Part shown: positions 48,301 to 59,000 of the stretch, piece by piece | How positions within the stretch are numbered: position 1 is the first letter of the stretch | How the letters are laid out: the number at the start of each line of letters is the position of its first letter | Source of the DNA: Apostichopus japonicus | Taxonomy: Eukaryota > Echinodermata > Holothuroidea > Aspidochirotida > Stichopodidae | Reading direction: 5' to 3' | Length of the DNA: 64,000 nucleotides | NCBI RefSeq assembly: GCF_037975245.1 | Contig: NC_092575.1 | Location: 3,167,001 to 3,231,000 of the forward strand | Position numbers and translations under genes: made by a program | Notes under the pieces: generated by a model | The model's input: only the letters and a program-made list of their open reading frames with translations | Databases searched by the model: none | What the model was told of the DNA's origin: nothing

Positions 48301-50245
48301 AGTTTTCGGTTTTGATCAGTGTAAGTTTATTCTAAAAGGACTTCAGCACTGTAGGATAAGAGCTTCAATGGGTTTGGGATAAGGTCAAAGGTCACCACAA
48401 AACTCAGCTTGACCTTTTGCACCTCCCAAACCCCCCCAAAAAATTGCAATATGTGACTTCTGCAAATTTCCAATATGATATTACATAAAGTCAGTGTTAA
48501 CACACTGGACAATGAATGAATGAATGAATGAATGAATGAATGAATGAATGAATGAATGAATGAATGAATGAATGAGGAAAATGAAGTACAACCTATTGTA
48601 GGGGGTTTCCATGGGTGACCAGCGATAATTCCAGCCCATGAAGAGAAAGAAAGTCAAAAAATATGGAAGGAAAGTGTTTTTTAATCTTGCATTAATCACA
48701 CGTGAGCAATCAATCTACCAGCTTACCCAGCAAATTGCTCAACACAAGTGTAATGATTTTGTTTTCCCATTCTGAAGTTTCTGGCTCTTTTCTCCAGACA
48801 ATGTTCCTCTCTGGCCTCGGTAGACAATTTATTGAGAACACCTACCCTTTTGTGTCCAAACCCAAACAGAGTGTTCAACACCTCAATGAAATAACTAAAC
48901 TATGCTGTTAAAATAAGGATATATACTCCTTGCTCTGCATTCAAAATTGTATTTTTCAAGATACAATTCTTTACAGATTAGATATGCCAGTAGTGATGGA
49001 GGGATATTTGTACATTTTGGATGTAGTTTCTACTTAACCTTTCGATCTGTGTGTTGAGACATGTCCTCTTTCTTTCTTGTCTTAAATGTAAGCCCCCCTT
49101 CGGGGGGGGGGCTACTAAAATTTTTGGAAAATCTGAAATTTATCTTCCTTTCATATAAAAATGATCATACTTACTTGTACTGATGATTTCTTTGTGTGAT
49201 ATGAGGTCACTTAAATTTTGAGGTCTGTACTTCTCAACCCTGGCAAAGAAAAGAAAAACGGTCAGAGGCAGTGGACAGTTTAACATTGGTAACCATGACG
49301 ATCACTGCCTTACAGTAATACCTGCACCCTCTTTTATTCTGATCCCTGGATTATCTGGATCCGAAATCCAATCATTCATAACGTCTTTATTTCAAATGAT
49401 GCTTCTTATGAACTCTGAAATAAAATTGAGCTTTTACGTGAATTTGATTATTACAGTTGGAAATCGCTCAAACACAAAAAAGATGAAAAGCCAAAGCAAG
49501 TTTACAGTACTATTTTTTTTACATAAAGTGACAAATTGTGCCATTTCAACTGCTGTAAAATATATTAAACTACACTGCAGTACAGAAAACTGGGTTCATT
49601 TCAATAAATATTTTTAAGTGAACAGACTTGACAAACTTCTTTCTTGAGAAAGGTTTTCGAGGCTTCTCAGATGATTTGAAGAGCTATATACTTTAAAAGA
49701 CTTTAACCTTAATGTATTGTTTAGACCGGTTAATGTGCCTATAACACAATATATAAGGAAAAAATAGGGAGGTGTGATATAGGAAGGGGGGGGGGTGATT
49801 GGGCAGAGGGTACAAAAAAGGAAGTAATAGGAAGAACTTTTCTTAACAATGTAGTTAGAAATAGCAAACAAACTACTGGATTGCAGGAGATTTGAAACAA
49901 TGACCCTAAGAAATACAAACCTTGCACTATCTAACTGAGCTACAGTACCCAGTCCTAAGCTGGTGAAAAACCAGTGTTTTGTCAGTCAGAAGCCACAGTA
50001 CCCTGCAAACAATGTCAGCAAGGATTGACATGCTATGTTACTGCATGCAACCAAGAAAGGGGAGAGAGAGGGAAGGGATTTCAGGAGATAATTTGCCATC
50101 TTGCATACAAATGGCTACTGTTCTTTCTAAATGTGTTTGTAACTTAAATTTTTTTCTATCGTTTGCTAGAACAAGTAGTTATTGTCTAGACGATCCCTAG
50201 AGGGCTTGCTTACCACGGTAGGTTGACTTCATCTCCACTTCCCAT
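39244..50245 (-). CDS. RFC5: Replication factor C subunit 5 (complete, 10 exons)
   Basis: Ten exons (listed separately) join in frame into 329 residues, against 340 in human RFC5. The protein is an AAA+ ATPase subunit of the nuclear clamp loader that places PCNA on primer-template ends. It is also shared with the checkpoint and cohesion loaders (RAD17, CTF18, ATAD5). Motifs are VEKYRPQ (12-18), Walker A GPPGTGKT (49-56), Walker B with DEAD (114-117), sensor 1 ICNY (143-146), the SRC arginine-finger motif (156-158) and sensor 2 GDMRKAL (from 200). MNLPWVEKYRP of the human protein corresponds to VNLPWVEKYRP here. [11 protein letters not shown] and the C-terminal [13 protein letters not shown] pin it to RFC5 rather than RFC2 or RFC4. 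Introns 2 and 3 are the largest and carry SINEs and tandem repeats. All introns are GT-AG. Confidence 0.97.
39488..39542 (-). CDS. RFC5: RFC5 exon 9
   Basis: A 55-base exon encoding [17 protein letters not shown] with split codons at both ends, matching human VRIHLLTKMADIEYRL. It is too short to stand out in open-frame searches and was found from the expected protein and splice phases. Confidence 0.95.
39543..40214 (-). other. RFC5 intron 8
   Basis: A 672-bp GT-AG intron with A-rich low-complexity sequence near 39690 and 40150. Confidence 0.85.
40215..40292 (-). CDS. RFC5: RFC5 exon 8
   Basis: Encodes [20 protein letters not shown] and TYVHR, matching human LKTLKGLALHDILTEIHLFVHR of the C-terminal collar. 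The donor is A|GTGAGT. Confidence 0.95.
40293..40750 (-). other. RFC5 intron 7
   Basis: A 458-bp GT-AG intron without further features. Confidence 0.85.
40751..40880 (-). CDS. RFC5: RFC5 exon 7
   Basis: Encodes [38 protein letters not shown] and TTAYN, matching the human GHPLKSDIANILDWMLNQDF region that joins the ATPase to the collar domain. The acceptor is CTACCGTAG; the donor GTATCC is weak. Confidence 0.95.
40881..41859 (-). other. RFC5 intron 6
   Basis: A 979-bp GT-AG intron with no recognisable feature. Confidence 0.85.
41860..41941 (-). CDS. RFC5: RFC5 exon 6 (sensor 2)
   Basis: Encodes [19 protein letters not shown] and RKALNILQ, ending CAG|GTAAAA in phase 0. GDMR is the sensor 2 region of the AAA+ lid. 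Confidence 0.96.
42275..42518 (+). repeat. tRNA-derived SINE, family 2
   Basis: The head is GTGTTAGCTCAGTGGTTAAC with a B box GGTTCGAGTAACTCC. The body is colinear with the copy at 47882, including GACTGACTTCGGTCAGCTTG, and ends AGGATCTAAAAATACATACA. It lies in RFC5 intron 5, antisense to the gene. The short CATA-like tail suggests the (CATA)n at the other copy expanded after insertion. Confidence 0.85.
42569..42728 (-). CDS. RFC5: RFC5 exon 5 (sensor 1 and SRC)
   Basis: Encodes [20 protein letters not shown] through [11 protein letters not shown] with split codons at both ends. It contains the ICNY sensor 1 and the SRC motif whose arginine reaches the neighbouring subunit's ATP site. Confidence 0.97.
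42729..43773 (-). other. RFC5 intron 4
   Basis: A 1,045-bp GT-AG intron with G-rich runs near 42876 and 43710. No other feature is seen. Confidence 0.85.
43774..43927 (-). CDS. RFC5: RFC5 exon 4 (Walker B)
   Basis: Encodes [19 protein letters not shown] through [25 protein letters not shown] and the DEAD box are diagnostic of small RFC subunits. It ends AGAG|GTTTGT; the extra G joins TT of the next exon to make Val130. Confidence 0.97.
43928..45262 (-). other. RFC5 intron 3
   Basis: A 1,335-bp GT-AG intron. Open frames near 44.1-44.8 kb on both strands have no recognisable family. A C run lies near 44827, and CCCA repeats near 45030. Confidence 0.8.
45263..45399 (-). CDS. RFC5: RFC5 exon 3 (Walker A)
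   Basis: Encodes [19 protein letters not shown] and [15 protein letters not shown], ending VLE|GTAAAG in phase 0. It contains the nucleotide-binding P-loop at residues 49-56. Confidence 0.97.
45606..46060 (+). repeat. Tandem array of about 145-bp units rich in TGACC half-sites
   Basis: Three units share ACAAGGTTTTCACAATTTGA, CCTGGTGACC, TGACCTTTGACCTCCACC, AACAATAGGCTTCTT and TGGTACTTCTACACA. TGACCTTTGACCT is exact at 45807-45819 and 45951-45963, with a one-base variant at 45662-45674. Read on the minus strand it is AGGTCA-A-AGGTCA, a perfect DR1 nuclear-receptor motif, with additional GGGTCA half-sites nearby. The array lies in RFC5 intron 2. Confidence 0.85.
47882..48148 (+). repeat. tRNA-derived SINE, family 2, with (CATA)n tail
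   Basis: A head with A box (GTGTTAGCGCAGTGGTTAAT) and B box (GTTCGAGTCACTCC) is followed by a body containing GACTGACTTCGGTCAGCTTG and GCCAATGAGGCTTCTTCGC. The element ends at AGGATCTAAAATA, followed by about ten CATA units (48107-48148). It is nearly colinear with the copy at 42275. It is inserted antisense to RFC5 in intron 2. Confidence 0.85.
48511..48573 (+). repeat. (AATG)n microsatellite
   Basis: About 16 uninterrupted tetranucleotide units inside RFC5 intron 2. Confidence 0.95.
49175..49239 (-). CDS. RFC5: RFC5 exon 2
   Basis: Encodes [21 protein letters not shown] with split codons at both ends (Trp11 and Ile33). VEKYRP is the conserved box II of the RFC family. The acceptor is TTTGCCAG and the donor GTAAGT. 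Confidence 0.95.
49240..50213 (-). other. RFC5 intron 1
   Basis: A 974-bp GT-AG intron. It contains a tRNA-like SINE fragment at about 49879-49950 and a C/G-rich tract near 49785. Confidence 0.85.
49879..49950 (-). repeat. tRNA-derived SINE head
   Basis: On the minus strand an A-box-like TGTAGCTCAGTTAGATAGTG and a B-box-like GGTCATTGTTTCAAATCTCC lie about 30 bases apart, as in a degenerate tRNA. It differs from the other SINE heads in the window. It is inside RFC5 intron 1 in the gene's orientation. Confidence 0.5.
50214..50245 (-). CDS. RFC5: RFC5 exon 1
   Basis: Ten codons, [10 protein letters not shown], plus TG of the Trp codon, then a GTAAGC donor. The ATG at 50245 is the only one placed to give the conserved NLPWVEKYRP start. 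The exon is very short and would be missed by simple ORF searches. Confidence 0.88.
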
Positions 50246-50840
50246 TTCAAAGCAAGATTTCTTCGGAGGTAGATGCCCAAAAAATAATAATAAGATCTTC
50301 TACAAACGTCTGTATAACTCCCTCGAATATGGCTGCTGTTCCTGCATATGAAATGGTTGACAATTAAATATTGTCATATTTATATGAGCATTCATGCAGA
50401 GAATTAATTCAATGCCTTTTTAAAAGGACAGTCCAGGTGAAAATGTATTTTAACAGATGAAAAAGGAATTTATTCTTAGCATCCTGGTGAAGTTTGCATC
50501 CAATGTACTATGTACATACTGTTTTTGAGCAAAAAATAAGGAGAAAAAACATTTTGCTGTCAGTGTTCAACTATCACGTCTCAATTGTTTGTTTCAAGTT
50601 CACATTCTTGACCTTACGAGAGTTATGGCCCCCTCAAAGGACATGACTTTTGCTTCTCTGAGAATACTGCTCTTCTGGGACTTCATGACTTTGAAAGCTG
50701 CAAACATTTTAGCAAAAGCTGGTACCTACAATTTTCAAACGTTGATATAACTTCTTTCACACCTTGTTAGTATTGGTTTCCAATAATTTAGTAAAAAAAC
50801 AATGATGAAATAACAAATCAAGATAATACAAATCAAAATA
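50246..50840 (-). promoter_or_regulatory. RFC5 upstream region
   Basis: Upstream of the RFC5 start the frame is closed and no TATA box is evident. The 5' UTR cannot be delimited, and an additional non-coding exon is possible. The nearest striking motifs are the TGCGCATGCG sequences inside the element at 50845-51060. Confidence 0.3.
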
Positions 50841-50844
50841 GGCC

Positions 50845-51060
50845 GTGGCTATTCTTACAACCAGGAGTAACAATTATTTATAAACTATTCTTACGACATC
50901 TGCAAATTCCGGTTAGGCATGCGCAGTAAAGTAAATAAAGCAACTGCGCATGCGTAACCGGAAATTATTGTTACTCCTGGTCGTAAAAAATAGCCACGTT
51001 AAAGCAACTGCGCATGCGTAACCGGAAATTATTGTTACTCCTGGTCGTAAAAATAGCCAC
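50845..51060. repeat. MITE-like inverted repeat with duplicated right arm
   Basis: The left arm (from GTGGCTATTCTTACAACCAG at 50845 through CGGTTAGGCATGCGCAGT) is mirrored on the right by ACTGCGCATGCGTAACCGGA and TACTCCTGGTCGTAAAAA, ending TAGCCAC. The right arm occurs twice in tandem (about 50937-50997 and 51001-51060), about 60 bases each. Each arm carries a GCGCATGC core. Confidence 0.75.
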
Positions 51061-51080
51061 TTTGATCAAAATATGGGTTT

Positions 51081-51700
51081 TTATAAGGGACAAACTAAAA
51101 CGAATGACAGCGAATGACCGAATGACAATTGACTTTGTACAGGGTTAATTATCATTTGCGAATGACAGCGAATGTCAACGAAGGACAGTGTTGAGTGGAG
51201 ATAGAATGATTAACGGAGTGGAGTAAATGCGGTTATTGGTTTTCTGCGCAAAAATGATTTGAGGAAAATCGCATGTAACGTGGTTGCAGGGTTTTGGTGT
51301 AATTTACGGATAGAAACCACAGGGAAAGTTTTTGTGTGAGAATGCGCTTGAGTGCTGTACTTTTTACCTCTGTAGATTTATATAGAAAGATAACTGAAGC
51401 CGTTTCAAGATTATAGTATTGTTAGTTTCTAACAATTAATATCGTAAAAATGACCTTAAATTTACTTTTTAAAATCAAACTTACAATTTCGCTTACTATA
51501 AGGTGCGTTTTTATCTTGTCCTTACGATACTAGATCTAGATACCCACGAAGTCTGAACTATGATATCCGGTTGAAGCAAATGTCTGTGCTGTCATTACTG
51601 TCATTCGTTTTAGTCAACGCAATTTTTTAGTGTGTAAAACATATTGTCATTCGTTATGTGTAACGCAATTGTCATTTGTTTTAGTAACACCCTTTTATAA
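51081..51700. mobile_element. Non-autonomous TIR element, about 620 bp
   Basis: The left end reads TTATAAGGG then ACTAAAACGAATGACA. The right end, reverse complemented, reads TTATAAAAGGG then ACTAAAACAAATGACA, so the two termini match with small gaps. Internal sequence repeats CGAATGACAG and its complement but has no transposase. It sits directly beside the preceding MITE-like element. Confidence 0.6.
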
Positions 51701-53247
51701 GATGTATGTTTGTTTGATTATTTCTGGCAGAGTCCTGTCTGACTCTGAGATATAGAAACACATTAGAGGTCAAATGAGAGGTTATGATGCTGATATACAC
51801 TTCATTTAATACCAATGATGTACATATCCTCAGTTTACATGCACATGTTCTTTTTAAACTTATGTCTTGTTGTACTATCTATAGGATGATGAGCTTAACA
51901 TGTACACAACACTATCTGTTTAGTGCTGTAGTACCAGTCTGTAGGCCTAAAGTAAGGTCTTAAGGTAGGCCCAGACATGTCATCTATACAATACTATGGG
52001 TTAAGCTACATAAAAGTAATTCTTGCACCAAGGTTAGCACTGCATAACACAACAGCATTTTACATTCTTAGGCAAATGTTTGCCTGAAAAAAGTTGAGTT
52101 TTCCATGTTCCTACTGCAGGTAAATAAATGTATAGCAGGCTTTAGCTGACTACATTCCCTTTGTTAGTGATACACTTAAATTGTTAGAGAAATTAGGCTT
52201 GCAAAGTTAAGTTAAGCCTAGGCCAATCTTAAAATATAAACAGTTAGGTTAGCCTAACAAGTAACAGGCAGAGTCCTATGTTGGCCCTAACTAGTTTGGC
52301 TACGTATGTACTTACCAATGTCATATGATTATCAGCAGATTTGATTGGATAAACTTTCACAATCAGACTGCATCAACGTCGCTTATATTTTATAAGGCAA
52401 TCACAGGTTTACCCGGTAATTATTGGACACGGTTAGGTTGTGGGACTGGAAATAAGCAGTTACGATTAGGCATGTACACGTTATTTCATTCTACAGGTAT
52501 ACTCATTGCCATACAGATACGAGTCCCAGATTTCCCGCGAGTTGTTCAGGTGAGTCGGGACTTTCCATTATGTGCAAGTGTTGTTTACATTATCTACATG
52601 ACAAACTTGAATAAATTTGCAAGTAAGCAGTAAATGATTAAAATAATAAATAATACACTAATTCGTACCCAAAATCATTAATGTGTCAGAAAGTGACAAA
52701 AAGCTTTGAGTTTTTCGTATGTGCCAAATCTATTTCTATCCGTTTTCGTCAGTTCTATTGCAGCTAAACACTCCATTTCTTGGTATTCGGCCGAAGGTTA
52801 CTTACAGAACCAACATTAAATAGTTAGTGCTCAAAATATATAGAAAATATTGCAAGTATAAACCCTTAAAATTCCATCATAAATCTTCAAAAATTTGTAA
52901 TAGAAAATTAAATATATTTTTAAATTTAATAATTGTACGTTGATTTTTTAAACTTGCCTAAACTTGTAAAATTATTTACGTAGAAGTAGTATCTGGCACA
53001 AGTTTGCAACGTACGTACATTTCGTATATATGTTGTGCTCAATTAACGCACGTACAAAGGTACCTACGTATGCTACTGCTCTGCGCTGAGAGCTGACATA
53101 GTCATAGTGTTTTTGTGACGGTGATGATCAAGTGCTTACACCCAAAATGACTTCAGATGTGTGTCAGTTAGTCGTTTTCACACCCAGTTATTGAAATAGA
53201 CTGGGATTACTTGCTACATAGAAGGGAACCATAATTGACGTTGCCTA
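51701..53247. other. Intergenic sequence before the 53.2-kb gene
   Basis: No coding exon is recognised. The last 250 bases before the start at 53248 probably hold its promoter and 5' UTR, but no core element can be named. Confidence 0.4.
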
Positions 53248-53415
53248 ATGAAAGGACCAAAAATGTCAGACGATCCTCCCTCTGACGAGAAGCAGTTAGA
53301 GAGTCTAAAAGATCTCCAATCTGTAATTGAGGGACGAATATCAAGATTGGAGGGCCTGCGAAAACTCAATGTAAGCTCAAGTGGCTTCACGCAACAGGAG
53401 ATCAAAGCATTAGAG
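53248..53415 (+). CDS. First coding exon of an unrecognised charged, helical protein
   Basis: The exon encodes 56 residues ending QQEIKALE and stops at a strong donor (GAG|GTAAGA) in phase 0. The sequence is rich in Lys, Glu, Ser and Leu. From about residue 14, EKQLESLKDLQSVIEGRIS then RLEGLRKL has leucine and isoleucine spacing compatible with a coiled coil. Two ATGs are possible, at 53248 and 53263 (residue 6, MSDDPPSDEK). The second gives an acidic Met-Ser start common in cytosolic proteins. I do not recognise the family, and no later exon was identified to 64000, so intron 1 may exceed 10 kb. The locus is head-to-head with RFC5, about 3 kb apart. It could still be a chance open frame, but the codon pattern and donor argue for a real exon. 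Confidence 0.6.
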
Positions 53416-55943
53416 GTAAGACCGATATTTTCCGATATCTTACTCAAATATGTATGAAAGTTGTTTTTGTTACACCTGTTAAAGAGCTTTGTCTAATGTT
53501 ATCATTGTAATGGCCATATCTTTTTGTCTCCGGTAAAGTTTGTCATATTCGTAACCATTTTTTGTGTCTGCGTCAGAATACATAAGCACAACGGTTACCA
53601 CCAGCTTCCGTGATTTCGGTCTAGGCCTACGTACGTGCCCAGATACTGGAACGTGTTGCATTGTATTCAGTTAATCCCTAATTAAGCCCCATGTTAGAGT
53701 TGTCTTCTTTTGTTGTAACATTCGTTCAAGGACAAGGTTTTGTCAGTGTTCGCCGCTACTATAGTTACTTAAAATCGGTAAACTTGTGTGACGTAATACA
53801 ACCTTACATTAGGTCTGAATTGTACTGACGATATGGTGTTAGACTAGGCCTACAGTACTGTACAGTATAGGTTTGGCCATTGAAACCACTAGACCAAATC
53901 CCAGGGGTTACTACAAATCACCAGAAGGTGTACTGGGAAAGCATAACTTTAGAGAATTATACATTGAGTTTGTACATCCACACATTATAATTAACTGTAC
54001 AAAGGCTGAGTAAGGTTTGTCATCTAACTTGACACATTAACATATATGACAAATATTACTATGAACAAAGCAGCGATATAAATAAATGTTCGTTTGTTGG
54101 GTAAATGTTCAGCAACTGCTGGAAATGTTTCATTATTATTACAAATTATGGACAATTTAAAAGCTGCGTAAGGCCAACACACAATTCTGTCGTCATTAAC
54201 AAACAGACAAGCAGATATTATTCATCAACAACAACTTGCTGTACTGCCCAGCAAAATATTATTATCCGTGGATCATAAGTAGCAAAGCTGTTATCAAGGG
54301 CTGACCCAGTACTACGGTTGTACACATCGTCATTTTTCTGGTTTACCAGTTGGACTTGTCATAAACACAAAAGTATGTAAAATTGTTGCTCATGTATGAT
54401 CAGAATTCTAAGTATATTGTTGACATTTTCAGTTGGCAAGGTTTAATGTTAAATATATTATCTGATTTTATTATCTGATTCTATTATCTGATTTTAAATT
54501 AAAGCAGGCTAAAAGAGAGGTGTAAGTGAAAGATGAGTTCCTTTATGATAGGTGAGTACTGCTTTGAGCAGAACTCTCCTAACCATTCAGCAGCAAGTTT
54601 AACCAAAACATTCTTCAAGTTGGCAATGAGTAGTGGCAATATATCTAGGCAAATTTGGTCAAATACTTTACCTCACAGATACGGACATGTAAGGACATAG
54701 CCATAGTACTATGATAATAGCATGATTTTCCAGAAGTAATTTAACATCTATTGAAGTACAATATTTATTGTGATAGAAAATGGGGAGGGGTGGGAAGGGG
54801 GAGGAATAATGGGCTTGGATCCATGGATGAATGTGGGGATACACAGACTCAAGGTTTAAGGTGGTGTGTAAGATTTAGTTTCAATATTCCATTCTGAAAA
54901 TAATTTTTTTAAGATTTTAGAGGGACTTTGCAAATGTGGTATTAATGTTCAATTTAAGAGAAAGTATTGGCAACAACAACAAAAAAAGAAGGAGAGGAAC
55001 AAAATTCCTCTTTTTAGTGGTTATCACAAACCACAAATCTAGAGCTAGTAATTTTGGTTGAAATACTTAAAAATATGAACCTGTCAAACCAGGATCTATC
55101 AATTTGACGTGTTTTCAGTGTGATTCCTTGAAACAGGGAATTTTAGCTACCTTTAATTCGCCTATTATCAGTTGTAGCATAATCCTGCAGGATCTGGTCA
55201 TATGTGGTTGGTGTTTGTAAAAGGAAGTTAGTTTGAAACCTCAACATTTACCCAGGCCACTTAATGGTTGCTTTCAGCTATATTTTCCATTGGGTCGCAG
55301 TAACTTGTCGTTAAGTACCGTGACTTATATTTGCGGATTAAGAAAAAGTTGATTACTCCCAATATGAGGGAGAGGTTGATCCAGATGGCTAAAATCACTT
55401 TTGGCAGGTCTGTGCAGTAAAATTTCTAAAGTTTCTGTGCAGTTTCATTGTTCCATGTTTGGTTTTCAGACTTTCGGTGAACTACATAGTAACAGATAAC
55501 ATTTCCTGGTACATTATCTTTTTTCTTTAAACAGCTCTGTAGTCTGTATTGTATCTTGGAGTGTGACCAAAGTACAGTTGAGTCACAGGTGCATTGATCA
55601 CAGAGTAGCCTCAACAAATTGTCTTTTTTTGTTTGGCGCATTATGTTTTATCGAAATGAGAAGTTGTAACCGGGTGTCACCATCAGATTGTATTTGTAAA
55701 GATTGGTTAATTTAGAATGAAACTTAAAATATACATATTTGATTTATTTTATTTTTATTACTCTATTTACAATTTTACAATAAACTATATTACAATAAAT
55801 TTTACAATAAACTATATTTACATGTACTTTACTATTTACCTAAAATTTTTATGAGGGTTAGCAACTGTACACAGGTAAAAAAAAAAACTTAAAAAAACCC
55901 ATTTTCCATCAAATCCATTTTGCATCAAATCCAATCCCCAGCC

Positions 55944-55944
<1 letters not shown>

Positions 55945-55994
<50 letters not shown>

Positions 55995-56053
55995 ATATCT
56001 ATATCTATATCTATATCTATATATATATCTATATCTATATATATATCTATATC
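55945..56053 (+). repeat. (AT)n and (ATCTAT)n compound microsatellite
   Basis: About 23 AT dinucleotides grade into CTATAT hexamers, suggesting point mutation followed by expansion of the variant unit. Confidence 0.93.
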
Positions 56054-59000
56054 ATTTGTAGATGCAATGATAGCAAAGACATAAAAAAGTTTTGGAGAAC
56101 ATTACAATATAATATTAGAGATTATAAGGTGAGCAAATTATGTAAGGATAATGTTAAATTTAATATTCTGAGCTTTCTAATATATATTTATTTATATCAC
56201 ATTTATATACACGTTACAGATTAAGCCTAATATTTTAACAGATACATTATCATGGAATTGTGACTGATCCGGCTCAATCTGTCTTTATTCAAGCTACCAG
56301 TTGTAGTTGTGGTAACTGAACCAAATCCATACATCGGTGAAACACTACTTTCAATGGGAGCACTAGAGCTGGACTTGTAAATGCAATCCCTAATATGGGC
56401 GAATCTAGGCAGAGATACAAGTCCCATTGTTGTATGTAATTTGTAAGCTATTATTCAGGCTTTTGTTGGATTTCATTGGTTTTTTATGTTGTGTCTTCCT
56501 GCCCTTATCAAGTGCTCTCTTCTCACCCATTTGTACCTATCTAGGTAACTTTGTTTGGCATTTGTTTAAATTAAAACCCCACCAGTGGTGACTCATGTAT
56601 TGTTCTAAAATGACAAAGCAGCAGATATTTGAGTTCCTACTTTGCTAGCCATGCATCGTAAAATACAGCTCTACTTGTACAGTGTTGCAAGTAAGCAGTT
56701 TGCACAAGCAGAGAAGTTGTTAAATTGAAACCTTTAAAAATGGTTTAAATGACAAAAATTATTTTGGGGCTGAAGTTAGGATAAAAGAGTACAGTAGGTG
56801 AATGTAACTTTGGTTTGTTAGCATCCAGTTGGTTGGGTAATCTACACTAAACCAATGAAAGAAACACGGAATAAATATTATGAAAACAGCAAGTAGCATT
56901 CATTATTAAAACAGAGCTTAGTGTCAACTCCAGGCTTGATCCTTATTTTTAAAAAGAGCTGCATTCTACCTAAAGCAAGGATGATACTAAACTACTGTTC
57001 ATACTGCAGACAGTATCAACAATAGAAATAGCACTTTTGCTTAAATTTGCCTCCTAAAAGGTGGCAATGTGTTTAACAAATCTACCTTGGTATTATTCAA
57101 AAGAAGAAAGCAAAATTTCAGCCAAATTTTTTCATTTCTTATCACATGAAAAGCTAATTAGGAAGTAATTCAAGAACCATTTTTTGTGATATTTGAAAAT
57201 TTCTAAACTTTACTGATACACATTTACATCATTAATACGATAATCATGTCCATGGTCATAATCTGTAGCATACTTGAATGTAATCAAGAGTTATGCAGCC
57301 TTCTGGAAAGTTCACTTTCAAATGTATGTTAGTTAGTAGTGAGTGATGTACAGTATCACTACTGTAGTACAGAATTTTACAACTTGTGTACTTAACAGTA
57401 CTTCATTATGGCTTTTCCAGGAAAATCATCGATGTTAATACACCCAGCAGATTGCAGCCTACATATTGAAAATATATTATGAACCTAGTCATGATTTTTG
57501 CAGTTCAAAAGGTAAACGAATGGGGGAGGGGAAGGAGAAGGGGGGTGGGGGAGGCTTTCTCATTGGCCCTAAGTAGCCTTTCTGTGATTTAGTTGACATC
57601 TAAATTTCTCGTTAAAATGAGTCAATGCCATATGATGGAAGCAGTTGTTTTCTTCTATTGACATTTTAGCCAGTGCTATGACATTGCTTAGGAATGCATT
57701 TGATATATTGTGTATAAATCTACTAGTGCATAGTAAATTGCAAGTCTTTTTCAAGCCCATCTTGTGTAACGTCCGGCACAATGCACTCTTTAAAGGGTTA
57801 CACTACCGTAAGATTTTCAGGTATTTTCTTTTCACATTTTTAAATAGAATCCGTATTTGTGACTTTTGGTGGGACTTTTATTTGTATCGGATAAATCTTT
57901 GTTGTACACCCTACATGTATACTACTGTAGTGAATAACTACTGTACTGTGAATAACTATAGTATGACTCCTGAACAGCCGAAAAATAAACTGTAACGGTC
58001 GCTTAACTTGATACTGCCTGTCATATTTGTTATGCAGTGGGCTGTGGCAGACCTTTGGTAATTAAAAGTTTCTACAAATAGGTTAGGTCGATGATAGTTT
58101 TCAAATTGTATAAAGTGACATTTGAAGAAACAGTAAATACTTTCATCAGTTGTGATGAGAACACAGCTTTTGACCTATTTCAGCCCCTCAGTCTGGTACT
58201 GACCGCTCTTTTTTTGGGAACAAAACACTTTTCCATTGAAATGCTCTGATAAAATTTTTTTGTCCTTTCATTTCGTTTTCCTTGTGTAAAGATGACATTC
58301 ATGGAAGAAAGTTTCCTTTTAAGTACTCTATACTTTATTTTTAGAACAATGACAAACTTCACGATGCGTTAATGAGATCGTTGCAAAATCACTTTTTATC
58401 TATATCGGTGGGCAGATATGGTGTTGAAATTTGCTGAAAGCGATATTTTTGTCAGGAGAATAATGTATTTTTGCTTTAAAAGAAAAAAAATTCCATCAGG
58501 ATCAGTGTTTCCGCTTAGCATGTATGACGCGATTTTGACGCAATGGCTCTCCTATTTTAAGCACTGATGTTTTGAGGATGGAAAAAAAAAGAAAAGGAAT
58601 TCCTTTGCTCCTGAAATTGATAAATAAATGACTAATTACAAACCAGATAATCTTTAAAACAATAAAAAAGAAAGAAAAAAAAAGCCAGACACATTTCTAA
58701 GGCATGGTGCTTGTACTGTAACTTGAAGAGACTTTGCAAAATTACTGTTACTTGTACAGTTTGCCGTCAGAAATGTATAAATTAATTAGCGATCATTTAC
58801 TGTACCTTAGCCATGCCATTTTTACAGGGGCAACTTGTTGCAGATTTTGCTAGATCTAGCTATGGGGCTAAATAACCTGCGCTGTCGTGCGTCGCACACA
58901 CTTACACAATGATGGTTAGCAGTGCACTAAATGCTGTACTATATATAACATTTAACAAACGTGCGATAACTGCATGGTCAAACGGCATTGCTATTGCACA

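Larger units (their letters stand above)
45400..49174 (-). other. RFC5 intron 2
   Basis: The largest intron, 3,775 bp. It carries the about 145-bp tandem array at 45606-46060, a full SINE at 47882, a (CATA)n tract, a (GAAT)n tract at 48511-48573, and a small C/G hairpin (AGCCCCCC, TTC, then a G run) near 49092. No coding sequence is seen. Confidence 0.85.

Noticed and set aside
56227-56427. Ser/Thr-rich minus-strand open frame
   Set aside because: Low-complexity composition, no domain, and no splice-bounded partners.
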